A DNA stretch of 33,291 nucleotides, taken from an uncultured Acidimicrobiales bacterium. GTDB taxonomy: Bacteria > Actinomycetota > Acidimicrobiia > Acidimicrobiales > SZUA-35. This document shows positions 22,875-30,318 of the stretch, piece by piece. The stretch's first letter is position 1. Every line of letters starts with the position of its first letter. The notes under the pieces are model-generated. The model saw only the letters and a list, made by a program, of their open reading frames with translations, did not search any database and was not told the origin of the DNA. Both the position numbers and the translations under genes were made by a program. The stretch lies in contig CALGOA010000159.1 of NCBI GenBank assembly GCA_937958015.1, positions 1 through 33,291 on the forward strand, read 5' to 3'.

Positions 22875-23636
22875 GTGATCGAATTCGAGATGGTCGACGC
22901 ACCCGGACGCGGCCGAACGTTCGAGGCCCGGGACCGGGTCCGGACCAGCGATGTTGACCCCCAGGGACAGATGCGGCTCGACGCGGTTGTGCGGCTTACT
23001 CAGAACCTCTCGAACGACGACACCAACGACGTCGGCTTGCGCGATGACCTCGCCTGGATCGCCCGCTCAACCGTGGTAGACGTGATCGTCCCGGCCACGG
23101 TCGACGAAGCACTGACGCTCTCGACCTTCTGCGCCGGATTGGGCCGAACCTGGGCCCAACGACGGATTGTGGTCACCGGCGCCAAAGGCGCCCGGTACGA
23201 GGTAGCCACGTTGTGGGTCTCGATCGAGCCGGAAACCGTTCGTCCCCGACGCCTGTCGGAACAGTTCCTCGAGATCTATGGTTCCGCTGCCGGCGATCGC
23301 AAGGTCTCCGCCAAACAACGAATCTCACGGCCCACCGACGAACTGGTCCACTCGGGTCGACGGCTTCGGTGGGAACCTCGACTGGCCGACTTCGACGCCT
23401 TCGGCCACATGAACAACCTGATCTACTGGATCGCGCTACAGGAAGCGCACGGAAAGACGGTGGGGGCCGGGCACCGGGTGCTCATCGAACACGGCGCCGG
23501 AGTGACCCCTGACGTTGGCCATCATGTGGTCATCGATGATGCCGGGGAAGGTCTCCGGATGTGGTGGCTGCCGTTGTCGGCCTCAGGAGAGCCGTCGAAC
23601 CAGTACCTGGCGGCAGCTCAGCTCGCGTCGCTCTGA
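22875..23636 (+). CDS. Acyl-ACP thioesterase-like protein (double hotdog)
   Basis: 253 aa from GTG 22875. Two hotdog-like halves are visible: RVRTSDVDPQGQMRLDAVVRLTQ (about 22-44) and PRLADFDAFGHMNNLIYW (about 169-186), the latter with the D-x-x-x-H-x-N pattern of FatA/FatB and 4-hydroxybenzoyl-CoA thioesterase relatives. The length and two-domain layout fit PF01643 acyl-ACP thioesterases, which release free fatty acids. The first half lacks the histidine, as in plant enzymes where the active site is in the C-terminal half. It converges on orn with a 19-nt overlap of the 3' ends. Confidence 0.75.
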   Translation: MIEFEMVDAPGRGRTFEARDRVRTSDVDPQGQMRLDAVVRLTQNLSNDDTNDVGLRDDLAWIARSTVVDVIVPATVDEALTLSTFCAGLGRTWAQRRIVVTGAKGARYEVATLWVSIEPETVRPRRLSEQFLEIYGSAAGDRKVSAKQRISRPTDELVHSGRRLRWEPRLADFDAFGHMNNLIYWIALQEAHGKTVGAGHRVLIEHGAGVTPDVGHHVVIDDAGEGLRMWWLPLSASGEPSNQYLAAAQLASL

Positions 23637-24205
23637 CCGGCGGCTTCGGCCGTTGTTTTCTGGGCCTCGTCCGAGGGAACGAACAGCTTCTCTCTGTAGT
23701 GCTGGAGTTCCTTGATGCTCTCTCGAATGTCGTCCATCGCGCGATGAGCAGCTTCCTTTTTCGGGCCGTGTTCTAGCGCCGACGGATTCCACCGACGGGC
23801 CAGTTCCTTCAGGGTGGAAACGTCGATCGAGCGGTAATGCAGGAACTCTTCTATGTCGTTGGCGTGCACGGACAAAAAGCGCCGATCCATCCCGATCGAA
23901 TTACCGCAGAGGGGCACGGTGCGAGGTTCGGGGATGTGTTCTTTGAGGAACGCGAGCGTCTGGTCGATTCCTTCCTGAAGCGTGATCTCCGATGCCCGAA
24001 TCTCGTTCAGCAGGCCCGACTTGGTGTGCATGTCGATGACGACCTGATCCATGTGCGCCAGTTCTTCTTCGGTGGCGTGGACGACGATGTCGGGACCCTC
24101 GGCGATGATGTTCAGCTCGTCGTCGGTGAGCAGCGTCGCGAACTCGACAATCACATGCTTGGCGGGGTCCAGCCCGGTCATCTCAAGGTCCATCCACGCC
24201 AGCAT
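23618..24205 (-). CDS. orn: Oligoribonuclease
   Basis: 195 aa. A 3'-5' exonuclease that degrades 2-5 nt RNAs and pGpG. DEDDh residues are D6 and E8 (WMDLEMTGLD), D107 (IGMDRRF), H154 and D159 (AHRAMDD). The blocks LARRW and GPKKEAAHRAMDDIRESI match Orn closely. The start ATG 24205 gives the normal N-terminus. The last 20 residues are a variable tail overlapping the thioesterase end. Actinobacteria usually carry one essential copy. Confidence 0.95.
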   Translation of the reverse strand: MLAWMDLEMTGLDPAKHVIVEFATLLTDDELNIIAEGPDIVVHATEEELAHMDQVVIDMHTKSGLLNEIRASEITLQEGIDQTLAFLKEHIPEPRTVPLCGNSIGMDRRFLSVHANDIEEFLHYRSIDVSTLKELARRWNPSALEHGPKKEAAHRAMDDIRESIKELQHYREKLFVPSDEAQKTTAEAAGQSDAS

Positions 24206-24244
24206 TCCCGGACTCTAGTCGACCCGGCTTGTACCGTCGGAGTT

Positions 24245-24691
24245 GTGACTGTTGAGGTTCCCTTTGCCCCCGTTCGTCCCGATGCTCCGGCTGTCCCAAT
24301 TCCGATGCGGGCCGGTGATGCCGCCGCTGACCTGCGGGCGGCGGAGGGGTTCACTCTGGAACCGGGGGAGCGAGCTCTGATTCCGACCGGTTGGTCGGTT
24401 GCGGTTCCGGTTGGTATGGCGGGCCTGGTGATGGCTCGCAGCGGCCTTGCCATCAAGCACGGAATCTCGGTGGTGAACGGACCCGGACTTGTCGACAGCG
24501 GCTACCGCGGGGAACTGCGCGTGATCCTTATCAACCTCAGCAGCGACGTGTTCACGGCCGAGGCGGGGGAGCGGATCGCACAGATGATGATTATCGCCCT
24601 CCCCGACACCACCAATGTGGCCGTCGAGGAGCTGCCGCCGTCCACCGACGGGCGCGGGACGGCCGGTTTCGGGAGCTCCGGCTCCACGTGA
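24245..24691 (+). CDS. dut: Deoxyuridine 5'-triphosphate nucleotidohydrolase (dUTPase)
   Basis: 148 aa from GTG 24245, the normal trimeric dUTPase length. Converts dUTP to dUMP and PPi, keeping uracil out of DNA. All five motifs are visible: GDAAADLRA (24-32), ARSGLAIK (64-71), NGPGLVDSGYRGE (78-90) with the catalytic Asp, GERIAQM (108-114), and RGTAGFGSSG (137-146). It is divergent from orn across 39 bp and overlaps the ligase gene by 4 nt (GTGA), so the two DNA-maintenance genes are coupled. Confidence 0.95.
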   Translation: MTVEVPFAPVRPDAPAVPIPMRAGDAAADLRAAEGFTLEPGERALIPTGWSVAVPVGMAGLVMARSGLAIKHGISVVNGPGLVDSGYRGELRVILINLSSDVFTAEAGERIAQMMIIALPDTTNVAVEELPPSTDGRGTAGFGSSGST

Positions 24692-25680
24692 GCGGCAACG
24701 GTCGTTCGAGACCCGAACGCGCCGACGGTGGTGGTGCGATGCGGACGATCGTCCCCATGAAGGGCGTCGTCGAGCAACTTCCTCCCGACGACGGCGCCTG
24801 GGCCTGTGAGCTCAAGTGGGACGGCATGCGGTTGTTGTTCCACTGTGAAGACGGAAGGGTCGTGATGCGTTCCGCCTCGGGGCGTGACACCACCACAGCC
24901 TTTCCTGAGCTTGCGCCACTCGCCGAACGGTTGCCGTCGGGAACGGTGCTCGATGGTGAGGCGATCGTGATGGCCGACGACGGGCCGTCCTTTCGTGCGC
25001 TGCAGCATCGGATCCATGTCGACCGACCAACACCAGCGCTCGTAGAACGACTGCCTGTCAAGTTCGTCGTGTTCGACCTGCTGTGGTTCGCAGGAAACGA
25101 CATCCGCACGCTGCCATTGCTTCGCAGGCGGGATGCGCTGGACCAGACGCTTGAGACCGGGCCCTCGTGGCTGCTCTCTCGGGTGAGTGAGGGATCGGCG
25201 GCCGAACTCTTCGACGTCGCGGTGGCGAACTCGCTCGAAGGGGTCGTCTGCAAACGTCTCGATTCGCCCTACACAGCGGGCCGATCGACGCAGTGGCGAA
25301 AGATCAAGGTACGCCCGAGAACCGACATGGTGATCGGCGGCTGGATGGGTGGCACCGGAACCCTTGCCAACACGATCGGTTCGGTCGTCGTCGGCGTCTA
25401 CGAATCGGGCACGTTCCAGTGCGCTGGCTCGGTCGGGAGTGGACTCACCGACGCCGACCGGCGATTTCTCGGCGACCGGTTTCGTGCACGGCCCGATTCT
25501 CCGTTCACAAATTCCGACCTGATTCTGGACCGGACCGACAAACCGATCCATTGGGTGGAGCCCGAAATCGTGGCCGAGATTGGCTTTGCTCGATGGGATG
25601 ACGGCCAGTCGTTGTGGCAACCGACATTTCATGGCATCAGACCCGACGGGGACCCCCACCAGACCGCGTATCGTTTGTAG
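24688..25680 (+). CDS. ATP-dependent DNA ligase (LigC/LigD-ligase type)
   Basis: 330 aa from GTG 24688, or 313 aa from ATG 24739. The adenylation motif is ELKWDGMR (K43 is the nucleotide acceptor), followed by LDGEAIV, FVVFDLLW, EGVVCKRL and RKIKVR, which are motifs III-V, then an OB-fold domain ending in WVEPEIVAEIGF. This is the short two-domain ligase of the LigC type that acts in repair such as NHEJ and base excision repair in Actinobacteria. No ku or primase gene is in the window. Coupling to dut hints at excision-repair use. Confidence 0.92.
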   Translation: MSGNGRSRPERADGGGAMRTIVPMKGVVEQLPPDDGAWACELKWDGMRLLFHCEDGRVVMRSASGRDTTTAFPELAPLAERLPSGTVLDGEAIVMADDGPSFRALQHRIHVDRPTPALVERLPVKFVVFDLLWFAGNDIRTLPLLRRRDALDQTLETGPSWLLSRVSEGSAAELFDVAVANSLEGVVCKRLDSPYTAGRSTQWRKIKVRPRTDMVIGGWMGGTGTLANTIGSVVVGVYESGTFQCAGSVGSGLTDADRRFLGDRFRARPDSPFTNSDLILDRTDKPIHWVEPEIVAEIGFARWDDGQSLWQPTFHGIRPDGDPHQTAYRL

Positions 25681-25682
25681 TC

Positions 25683-25976
25683 GTGACCAGCGAAATGCGA
25701 GTGGAGTATCCCAGCGATCCCAACTTGCGTTCGGTCGGCCGGGTCGCCGTCATCGGTGTGCTTCTGCGCCTGCGAATGCCGATGATGGCGGTCGAGCAGT
25801 TCCGAACCGAGCTCGATGCGGCCCTTCACGCAGCCGCAGGTGCCGATGGAGCCGACGGCGAATCCGGGACCGACCGCATCGCTCTGCGGGCCAGCTGGGA
25901 CGATGCCAACGTCAAGGTAGAGATCACCGGACCGGGCGGAACTCATCGGTTGACCCGCCCTCGAATCCACCGCTGA
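25683..25976 (+). CDS. Small hypothetical protein downstream of the DNA ligase
   Basis: 97 aa from GTG 25683 (2 nt after the ligase stop), or 93 aa from ATG 25695. It is an alpha/beta-looking sequence with one hydrophobic stretch (SVGRVAVIGVLLRLRM) too charged to be a clear membrane helix, followed by an Ala/Gly/Asp-rich linker and a strand-rich end. No motif is recognised. Position suggests it belongs to the dut-ligase transcript. Confidence 0.55.
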   Translation: MTSEMRVEYPSDPNLRSVGRVAVIGVLLRLRMPMMAVEQFRTELDAALHAAAGADGADGESGTDRIALRASWDDANVKVEITGPGGTHRLTRPRIHR

Positions 25977-26085
25977 ACGGGGTGTCCAGCGACGCAAAGT
26001 CGACCAGAAGCGCTGAGGTAACGAACCATGCCCGGTATTGGTCTAACTAAACCGGGTGAATGCGGCCATATTCAGGCGTCGGACC

Positions 26086-26114
26086 TTTCCAGCCTACCGA
26101 CCGGTCGGTAGGCT
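26086..26114 (+). promoter_or_regulatory. Promoter with 24-bp perfect palindromic operator for the desaturase
   Basis: A perfect dyad, half-site AGCCTACCGACC at 26091-26102 and its complement at 26103-26114, ends 6 nt before the ATG at 26121. TTTCCA (26086-26091) and TAGGCT (26109-26114) are 17 bp apart and could be the -35 and -10 boxes; the dyad fills the spacer and -10, so a bound protein would block RNA polymerase. The inner core ACCGACCGGTCGGT is of the kind bound by TetR-family regulators. The spacing predicts a leaderless mRNA. Confidence 0.75.
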
Positions 26115-26120
26115 GTCCGC

Positions 26121-27044
26121 ATGGTCATTTCCGCCGACGTCAACTTTCTGGGTGAACTCGAGTCGGAGGCGGAGCGACTCCTCGAACGCCATCTCGCAAC
26201 CGTCAAGGAATGGCATCCCCACACCCTCGTTCCCTACAGCCGGGGTCGGGACTTCGAAGCTGACTACGAGTGGTCGCCAGAGGAGACCGATCTGTCCCCT
26301 GAGGCCCGCAGCGCCTTGTTCGTCAATCTTCTGACCGAGGACAACCTGCCGTACTACTTCCGCGATATCGAGCGGATGTTCGGCCGGGATGGTGCCTGGG
26401 GTGAATGGGTTCGTCGTTGGACCGCAGAAGAGGGTCGGCACGCGGTTGTCATTCGGGACTACCTCACGGTCACCCGGTCGATCGATCCGGTTGCTCTCGA
26501 ACGGGGCCGAATGGTGCAGATGAGCACCGGCGAAGTTCCCGAACCTCCCAGCGCCGCCGACGGGATGTGTTACGTCACGCTCCAGGAACTCGCCACCCGG
26601 ATCTCCCACCGCAACACCGGAACCCACATCAATGACAAGGTGGGGTACGACATCATGCGCCAGGTGGCCATAGACGAGAATCACCACTTTCTGTTCTACC
26701 GTGACATCGCAACTGCGGGGTTTAAGCGGGATCCTTCTCAGATGGTCGAGGCCCTCGAACGGCAGCTGATCGGATTTGCCATGCCGGGTACAGGCATTCC
26801 CGACTTCGCCGAACACTCAAAGCGCATCGCGGCTGCGGGTATCTATGACCTCGTGGCCCACTTTGACAAGATCATCGAACCGGTGGTGCTGCGAGAGTGG
26901 AAAATCGACCAGTTGGAGAACCTCACTCCCGAGGCCGAGCAGGCCCGCGACCGCACGATGAAATACATCGACAAGGCCCGACGAGTTGCCGACCGACTGC
27001 GAGCCAAACGCGAAGCTGCGGCTGGGCCCTCAGCGGCCGCGTAA
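26121..27044 (+). CDS. Acyl-ACP desaturase (stearoyl-ACP desaturase family, DesA-like)
   Basis: 307 aa. A soluble diiron enzyme of PF03405 that puts a cis double bond in ACP-bound acyl chains. Ferritin-type iron ligands are E73 (TEDNLPYY), EEGRH (103-107), E156 (LQELATR) and DENHH (185-189). Length and motif order match mycobacterial DesA1/DesA2 relatives. It is controlled by the adjacent palindromic operator. The regulator is not in the window. A thioesterase of the acyl-ACP type lies 3 kb upstream, but the genes are not contiguous. Confidence 0.92.
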   Translation: MVISADVNFLGELESEAERLLERHLATVKEWHPHTLVPYSRGRDFEADYEWSPEETDLSPEARSALFVNLLTEDNLPYYFRDIERMFGRDGAWGEWVRRWTAEEGRHAVVIRDYLTVTRSIDPVALERGRMVQMSTGEVPEPPSAADGMCYVTLQELATRISHRNTGTHINDKVGYDIMRQVAIDENHHFLFYRDIATAGFKRDPSQMVEALERQLIGFAMPGTGIPDFAEHSKRIAAAGIYDLVAHFDKIIEPVVLREWKIDQLENLTPEAEQARDRTMKYIDKARRVADRLRAKREAAAGPSAAA

Positions 27045-27064
27045 CCATCGTCGAACTGGCGCCT

Positions 27065-27937
27065 CTAACCGCCGGAGGTCAGTCGCAACTCGTACATCAC
27101 CGGCCAGAGTTTGCCCGTGACGAAGTAGGTGTCGGTCGACTCGCGATAGGCGATGCCGTTGAGTACTGCAGAGCTGTCGAGGCCCGATGGCACCAACTCG
27201 CCGAGGTCGAGCGACCCCTCAATCTGACCGGTGGCAAGATCGATGGCAACGATCCGATCGAGGGTCCAGAGGTTGGCCAGGACCTGGTCGCCGCGGCACT
27301 CCAGTTCGTTGAGCAGGTCTCGCTCTGCGCCGTCCTGTTCGACCACCATGACCGTCGAGAGCACGTCGAACGTTTCCGGATCTCGGACCGCGAGTTCGGC
27401 CGATCCGTTCGACATGACGAAGGGGCGGATCGGATCGGCCTCGGTGACGCAGATCCCCCACCCCTCGCCTTCATAACTCACCGGCGGTGCACTCGGCGCC
27501 AGTCCGTCAACATCGCTGATGAAAAGCACACCCGAGGTCCAGGTCAATTGGTAGAGCTGACCGTCGCGTTCGGTGATCCCCTCGCCGAAGAAGGCGTCGT
27601 CCAGCGGTTGTTCCTCGAGGACGGCACCCGTTTCCGGATCGACGATCCGAACTCCCGACTCCCCTCGCCGACCGGTGCTCTCGATCAGGATGTCGTCGAC
27701 GAACTCGAGACCCTGGGTGAAGGCGGTGGGATCATGGTTGAAGGTGTTGAGAACTTCAAAACCGATCGTGCCGGTGAGCGGTTCGACGGCGACGGTCGTG
27801 GGCGGGGTACTGGTAGTGGTCGTTGCGGTGGTAACCGTCTGGTCGGTCAGCGTCGGGCGAGCGGCCGAGGTCCCGCAGGCCGAGACGAACAGGGCACACG
27901 CAACGAGCGTCGCTCTACTGCTCAAGTGAGATTTCAT
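27065..27937 (-). CDS. Glutaminyl-peptide cyclotransferase-like lipoprotein (probably active)
   Basis: 290 aa from ATG 27937 (MKSHLSSRAT). Lipobox VSAC (C21), then a Thr-rich linker, then a beta-propeller of the glutamine cyclotransferase family (PF05096, plant/bacterial type), which cyclises N-terminal Gln to pyroglutamate outside the cell. Family signatures are HDPTAFTQGLEF, ESTGRRGESGVR, FGEGITE, QLTWTSG, GEGWGIC, LLNELE, LNGIAY and VTGKLWPVMYEL. All key acidic positions of the family appear kept. Its start lies inside the 3' end of the upstream paralogue, so the two are one transcription unit. Confidence 0.85.
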   Translation of the reverse strand: MKSHLSSRATLVACALFVSACGTSAARPTLTDQTVTTATTTTSTPPTTVAVEPLTGTIGFEVLNTFNHDPTAFTQGLEFVDDILIESTGRRGESGVRIVDPETGAVLEEQPLDDAFFGEGITERDGQLYQLTWTSGVLFISDVDGLAPSAPPVSYEGEGWGICVTEADPIRPFVMSNGSAELAVRDPETFDVLSTVMVVEQDGAERDLLNELECRGDQVLANLWTLDRIVAIDLATGQIEGSLDLGELVPSGLDSSAVLNGIAYRESTDTYFVTGKLWPVMYELRLTSGG

Positions 27938-28886
27938 ACAGAACATCCCAACGTTTCCCGGTCACAAACCATGTGTTGCTGGAGGGTCGAAAGGCGATGC
28001 CACTGAGCACGTCGGTTGCCGCCAATCCGGCGGGGGTGAGCCCGGCCAGGTCGCTGAGGGAGGTGACGGCGCCGGTGGTTCGATCGAACTCGACCACCAC
28101 GCTGGTGCCGCTGACAATGCCCCACACGGCATCCTCGACGCAGGCCAGGTCTCCCAGCGCCGGCAGTCGGTCCTCCCCGACCAGCGGTGTGATGGTGGCC
28201 TGGACCTCGAGCGAGGCGGTGGACACGATGAGCACCTCACCGTCGGCCGTGCTGAGGGCTACCTCGGATTCGGAATCGCTACAGGCTCCGTTGACTTCGG
28301 TCGCAAGCCGCTGCTCGTCGAGCAGGCTGAGATCGTCCAGTCGAAATCGTTGCACGCGCTCTTCTAGCCGGCTGAACTGCAGGCCTTCCTCATCGTTCAG
28401 CACGATGACGCCGGTGGCATACAGTTCCGGTGCGAGCGATAGCCGGGTCACGAGATCGCCGCCCTCCAGATCGATCACCCGACGGGTGGAGCGACCGTAG
28501 AAGCCGGTGCTTTCCACCAGCTGTGAATCATCGATGAGAGCGAGCCCCTCGGTGACCGCGGTTCGGTCGTGCGGCAGGATCTCCTCGACCGAAGGGGTCA
28601 GCACCGAAATCTGGGCCAGATCGACCGGGTCGAGGTCGAGGCCATCGACACCGACGGGTCGAGGGGGCAGAACGACGGTCGGCGCTGGGGCCACCGCCGG
28701 GGGATCCGTGGTGGTGCTGTCTTCGGGGGGAGCGGTGGTGACCGTGACGAACGACGTCGTGGTCGACAGGGAGGTGGACGTTGTCGAACCCGACGACGAA
28801 CCTCCGGTGGTGCATGCGGTCACCGCCAGAGCACCAGCCAGCAGCGCCGTCGCATAGGACGGTTCAAACACTACGAACCGGGCCAT
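27915..28886 (-). CDS. Diverged glutamine-cyclotransferase-like lipoprotein, probably non-catalytic
   Basis: 323 aa. Lipobox VTAC (C25), a long Ser/Thr/Pro linker (about 26-75), then a propeller paralogous to the downstream gene: HDRTAVTEGLAL, ESTGFYGRSTRRV, LSGIAFRPSSNTWFVTGKRWDVLYEI. Conserved family blocks are altered: FGEG becomes YATG, GEGWG becomes NGACSD, NELE becomes GDLA, and QLTW is missing. The fold is kept while the acidic site is lost, suggesting a binding or partner role. A TATGAT box 8 nt upstream of the ATG fits a near-leaderless promoter. Tandem duplication is the likely origin. Confidence 0.75.
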   Translation of the reverse strand: MARFVVFEPSYATALLAGALAVTACTTGGSSSGSTTSTSLSTTTSFVTVTTAPPEDSTTTDPPAVAPAPTVVLPPRPVGVDGLDLDPVDLAQISVLTPSVEEILPHDRTAVTEGLALIDDSQLVESTGFYGRSTRRVIDLEGGDLVTRLSLAPELYATGVIVLNDEEGLQFSRLEERVQRFRLDDLSLLDEQRLATEVNGACSDSESEVALSTADGEVLIVSTASLEVQATITPLVGEDRLPALGDLACVEDAVWGIVSGTSVVVEFDRTTGAVTSLSDLAGLTPAGLAATDVLSGIAFRPSSNTWFVTGKRWDVLYEISLEQ

Positions 28887-28894
28887 GGGTGCAG

Positions 28895-28900
28895 ATCATA
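28895..28900 (-). promoter_or_regulatory. -10 box TATGAT for the cyclotransferase pair
   Basis: TATGAT on the minus strand, 8 nt before ATG 28886; transcription should start at or just before the start codon. No convincing -35 was seen. Confidence 0.45.
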
Positions 28901-28961
28901 GATGCTCCGGGGCGGTTCACTTCCGCATCCGGGCCCCACCCGACTCCGACCCGGAGGCCCT

Positions 28962-29011
28962 GCTTCCGGAAGCACAACCCTCCGCTGGTGCCACGTTCTG
29001 CTTCCGGAAGC
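28962..29011. repeat. Twin palindromes GCTTCCGGAAGC upstream of tRNA-Lys
   Basis: Identical perfect 12-bp palindromes at 28962-28973 and 29000-29011, 38 bp apart centre to centre, in the 251-bp gap between the cyclotransferase promoter and tRNA-Lys. The gap holds no gene. The paired, symmetric layout suggests a dimeric regulator or a repeat family. Confidence 0.65.
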
Positions 29012-29137
29012 GCAGTCGCCGCGCCCGGGTGGGGCGGCCGACGTTCACCCCCACAATTGAGGCGGCCTCTCGCCGCTGTCCGAGGTACCATGGTCCGGTC
29101 CCGTCCGGCTCGCCCCTGTGGTGTTCCTGCCGGGTGT

Positions 29138-29209
29138 GCCCCTGTAGCCAAGCGGTAAGGCAGTGGACTTTTAATCCAAAGATCGTGGGTTCGAATCCCA
29201 CCGGGGGTA
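29138..29209 (+). tRNA. tRNA-Lys (anticodon TTT)
   Basis: 72 nt with discriminator A and no encoded CCA. Anticodon loop CTTTTAA gives TTT. The T-arm contains GTGGG/CCCAC with TTCGAAT. Acceptor GCCCCTG/CGGGGGT has a G1-U72 and a T6-G67 wobble. The D-arm (GCCAAGCGGTAAGGC) is of the kind often seen in tRNA-Gln. A protein gene starts 3 nt after its end. Confidence 0.93.
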
Positions 29210-29212
29210 CGC

Positions 29213-29608
29213 ATGCCGAAGAAGAACATCACTCTGGAAACACCGTTCAAGCGTGGCGAAAAAGTCATGCTGGTACGCCCGATCCCCGGTCATGTCGAGG
29301 GCCAACGCGGCAAGGTCCGCCTCGTGAGCGGCTTCGACGACTGGAAGCGGTACTGGGTTCGTTTCGCCGATGGGCAACTGGTCAGCTCGGTCGATCACGC
29401 CGACCTCGTGCGGCCCGCTATGTACGAGGAGTGGCGGGAAGAGTCGGCGCGGGTTGCTGCTGCGAAACTCGCCGCAGAATCCAACGCGGCGGCACCAGCT
29501 GAGGCTGCTGCGGTCGGCGGCGGAGGTGGAGGCGGAATCGCCGACCAGATTCCCGCGGCGCTGCTGGAACGAAGCAAAGCTGCCAAAGCCCGTCTTACCG
29601 GGGGCTGA
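29213..29608 (+). CDS. Hypothetical protein with KOW/SH3-like N-terminal domain
   Basis: 131 aa. Residues 12-67 (FKRGEKVMLVRPIPGHVEG, GKVRLVSGF, WKRYWVRFADGQ, DHADLVR) have the alternating strand pattern of a small SH3/KOW-like barrel. A charged helix, an Ala-rich linker, a GGGGGGG run (about 102-108) and a basic end follow. The ATG is 3 nt after the tRNA-Lys 3' end, so the only possible upstream pairing region is inside the tRNA; after tRNA processing the mRNA would be leaderless. Function unknown; a nucleic-acid or ribosome link is only suggested by the fold guess. Confidence 0.7.
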   Translation: MPKKNITLETPFKRGEKVMLVRPIPGHVEGQRGKVRLVSGFDDWKRYWVRFADGQLVSSVDHADLVRPAMYEEWREESARVAAAKLAAESNAAAPAEAAAVGGGGGGGIADQIPAALLERSKAAKARLTGG

Positions 29609-29619
29609 TCACCAGCAGG

Positions 29620-29655
29620 CTCCGAACTGGACGCTCGATCGTCCGGCGCTCGGAG
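29620..29655. terminator. Two-tier hairpin between convergent genes
   Basis: Outer arms CTCCGA/TCGGAG and inner arms GGACG/CGTCC around CTCGAT, followed on the plus strand by a T-rich stretch. It sits between the 131-aa gene and the end of the conservon and may serve both directions. Confidence 0.55.
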
Positions 29656-29677
29656 GTTTAGGCTTCCCGTCTGTTTG

Positions 29678-30253
29678 TTACTGGGTGGCCGCTGCCTCGG
29701 CCATCATGCGTCCGAGAATGACATCGAACAAGGCCAGCAACACCGCTTTGACCGTCTGACGGTCACGGGCGTCGCAGGGGAGCACCTTGACCTCGGGACG
29801 TAGCTGCAGGGCAGCCTGCACTTCTTCCACCGTGTGCGACTGGACACCGTTGAAGGTGTTGAGCGCTACGACGAACGGCACGTCGCGCTGTTCGAAGTAG
29901 TCGATGGCAAAGAAGCTGTCAGCGAGCCGGCGGGAGTCGACCAAGACGACCGCGCCGAGGGCGCCATCCACCAGGTCATCCCACATGAAACCGAAGCGAT
30001 CCTGACCGGGAGTGCCGAACAGGTACAACACGAGGCTGTCATCGATCGTGATACGACCGAAGTCCATCGCCACGGTGGTCGTGGTCTTGGTCGAGACCTG
30101 CGAGGTGTCGTCGATGCCGACGCTAGCCGCCGTCATCGACGCCTCGGTGCGTAGCGGTTCGATCTCCGAGACCGAACCGACGAGCGTGGTCTTGCCTACG
30201 CCGAAGCCACCGGCCACGACGAACTTTGCTGATGCCGGGTTGTTTGCACTCAT
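29678..30253 (-). CDS. Conservon GTPase (CvnD-like, Ras/MglA superfamily)
   Basis: 191 aa. P-loop GGFGVGKT (15-22), switch region with TTTTVAMDFGRI, the G3 motif LFGTPGQDRF, and an altered G4 where NKxD reads NTFN, as in other CvnD proteins. In conservons this small GTPase works with the roadblock and DUF742 proteins and the membrane kinase as a G-protein-like signalling complex. The start ATG 30253 has a GGAG site and overlaps the stop of a 22-codon frame. Confidence 0.92.
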   Translation of the reverse strand: MSANNPASAKFVVAGGFGVGKTTLVGSVSEIEPLRTEASMTAASVGIDDTSQVSTKTTTTVAMDFGRITIDDSLVLYLFGTPGQDRFGFMWDDLVDGALGAVVLVDSRRLADSFFAIDYFEQRDVPFVVALNTFNGVQSHTVEEVQAALQLRPEVKVLPCDARDRQTVKAVLLALFDVILGRMMAEAAATQ

Positions 30254-30318
30254 TGGTTGCTCCAGGGACGGGTTGAGCGGGTTGCGGGGGCCTCGGTGAC
30301 GAGGGTGGGGGAGATCAC
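30250..30318 (-). CDS. Possible 22-aa coupling peptide between the DUF742 and GTPase genes
   Basis: A GTG at 30318 overlaps the DUF742 stop (GTGA), and the frame ends at a TGA overlapping the GTPase ATG (ATGA), exactly filling the 61-bp gap. Peptide begins MISPTLVTEAP. It could keep ribosomes moving between the two genes. A frame this short may be chance. Confidence 0.3.
   Translation of the reverse strand: MISPTLVTEAPATRSTRPWSNQ

Noticed and set aside
24502-25659. 385-aa minus-strand frame over dut and the ligase
   Set aside because: Antisense to two well-recognised genes with complete motifs; no homology pattern or ribosome site of its own.
26094-26816. 240-aa minus-strand frame opposite the desaturase
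   Set aside because: Antisense shadow; the plus strand has complete diiron motifs and a promoter.
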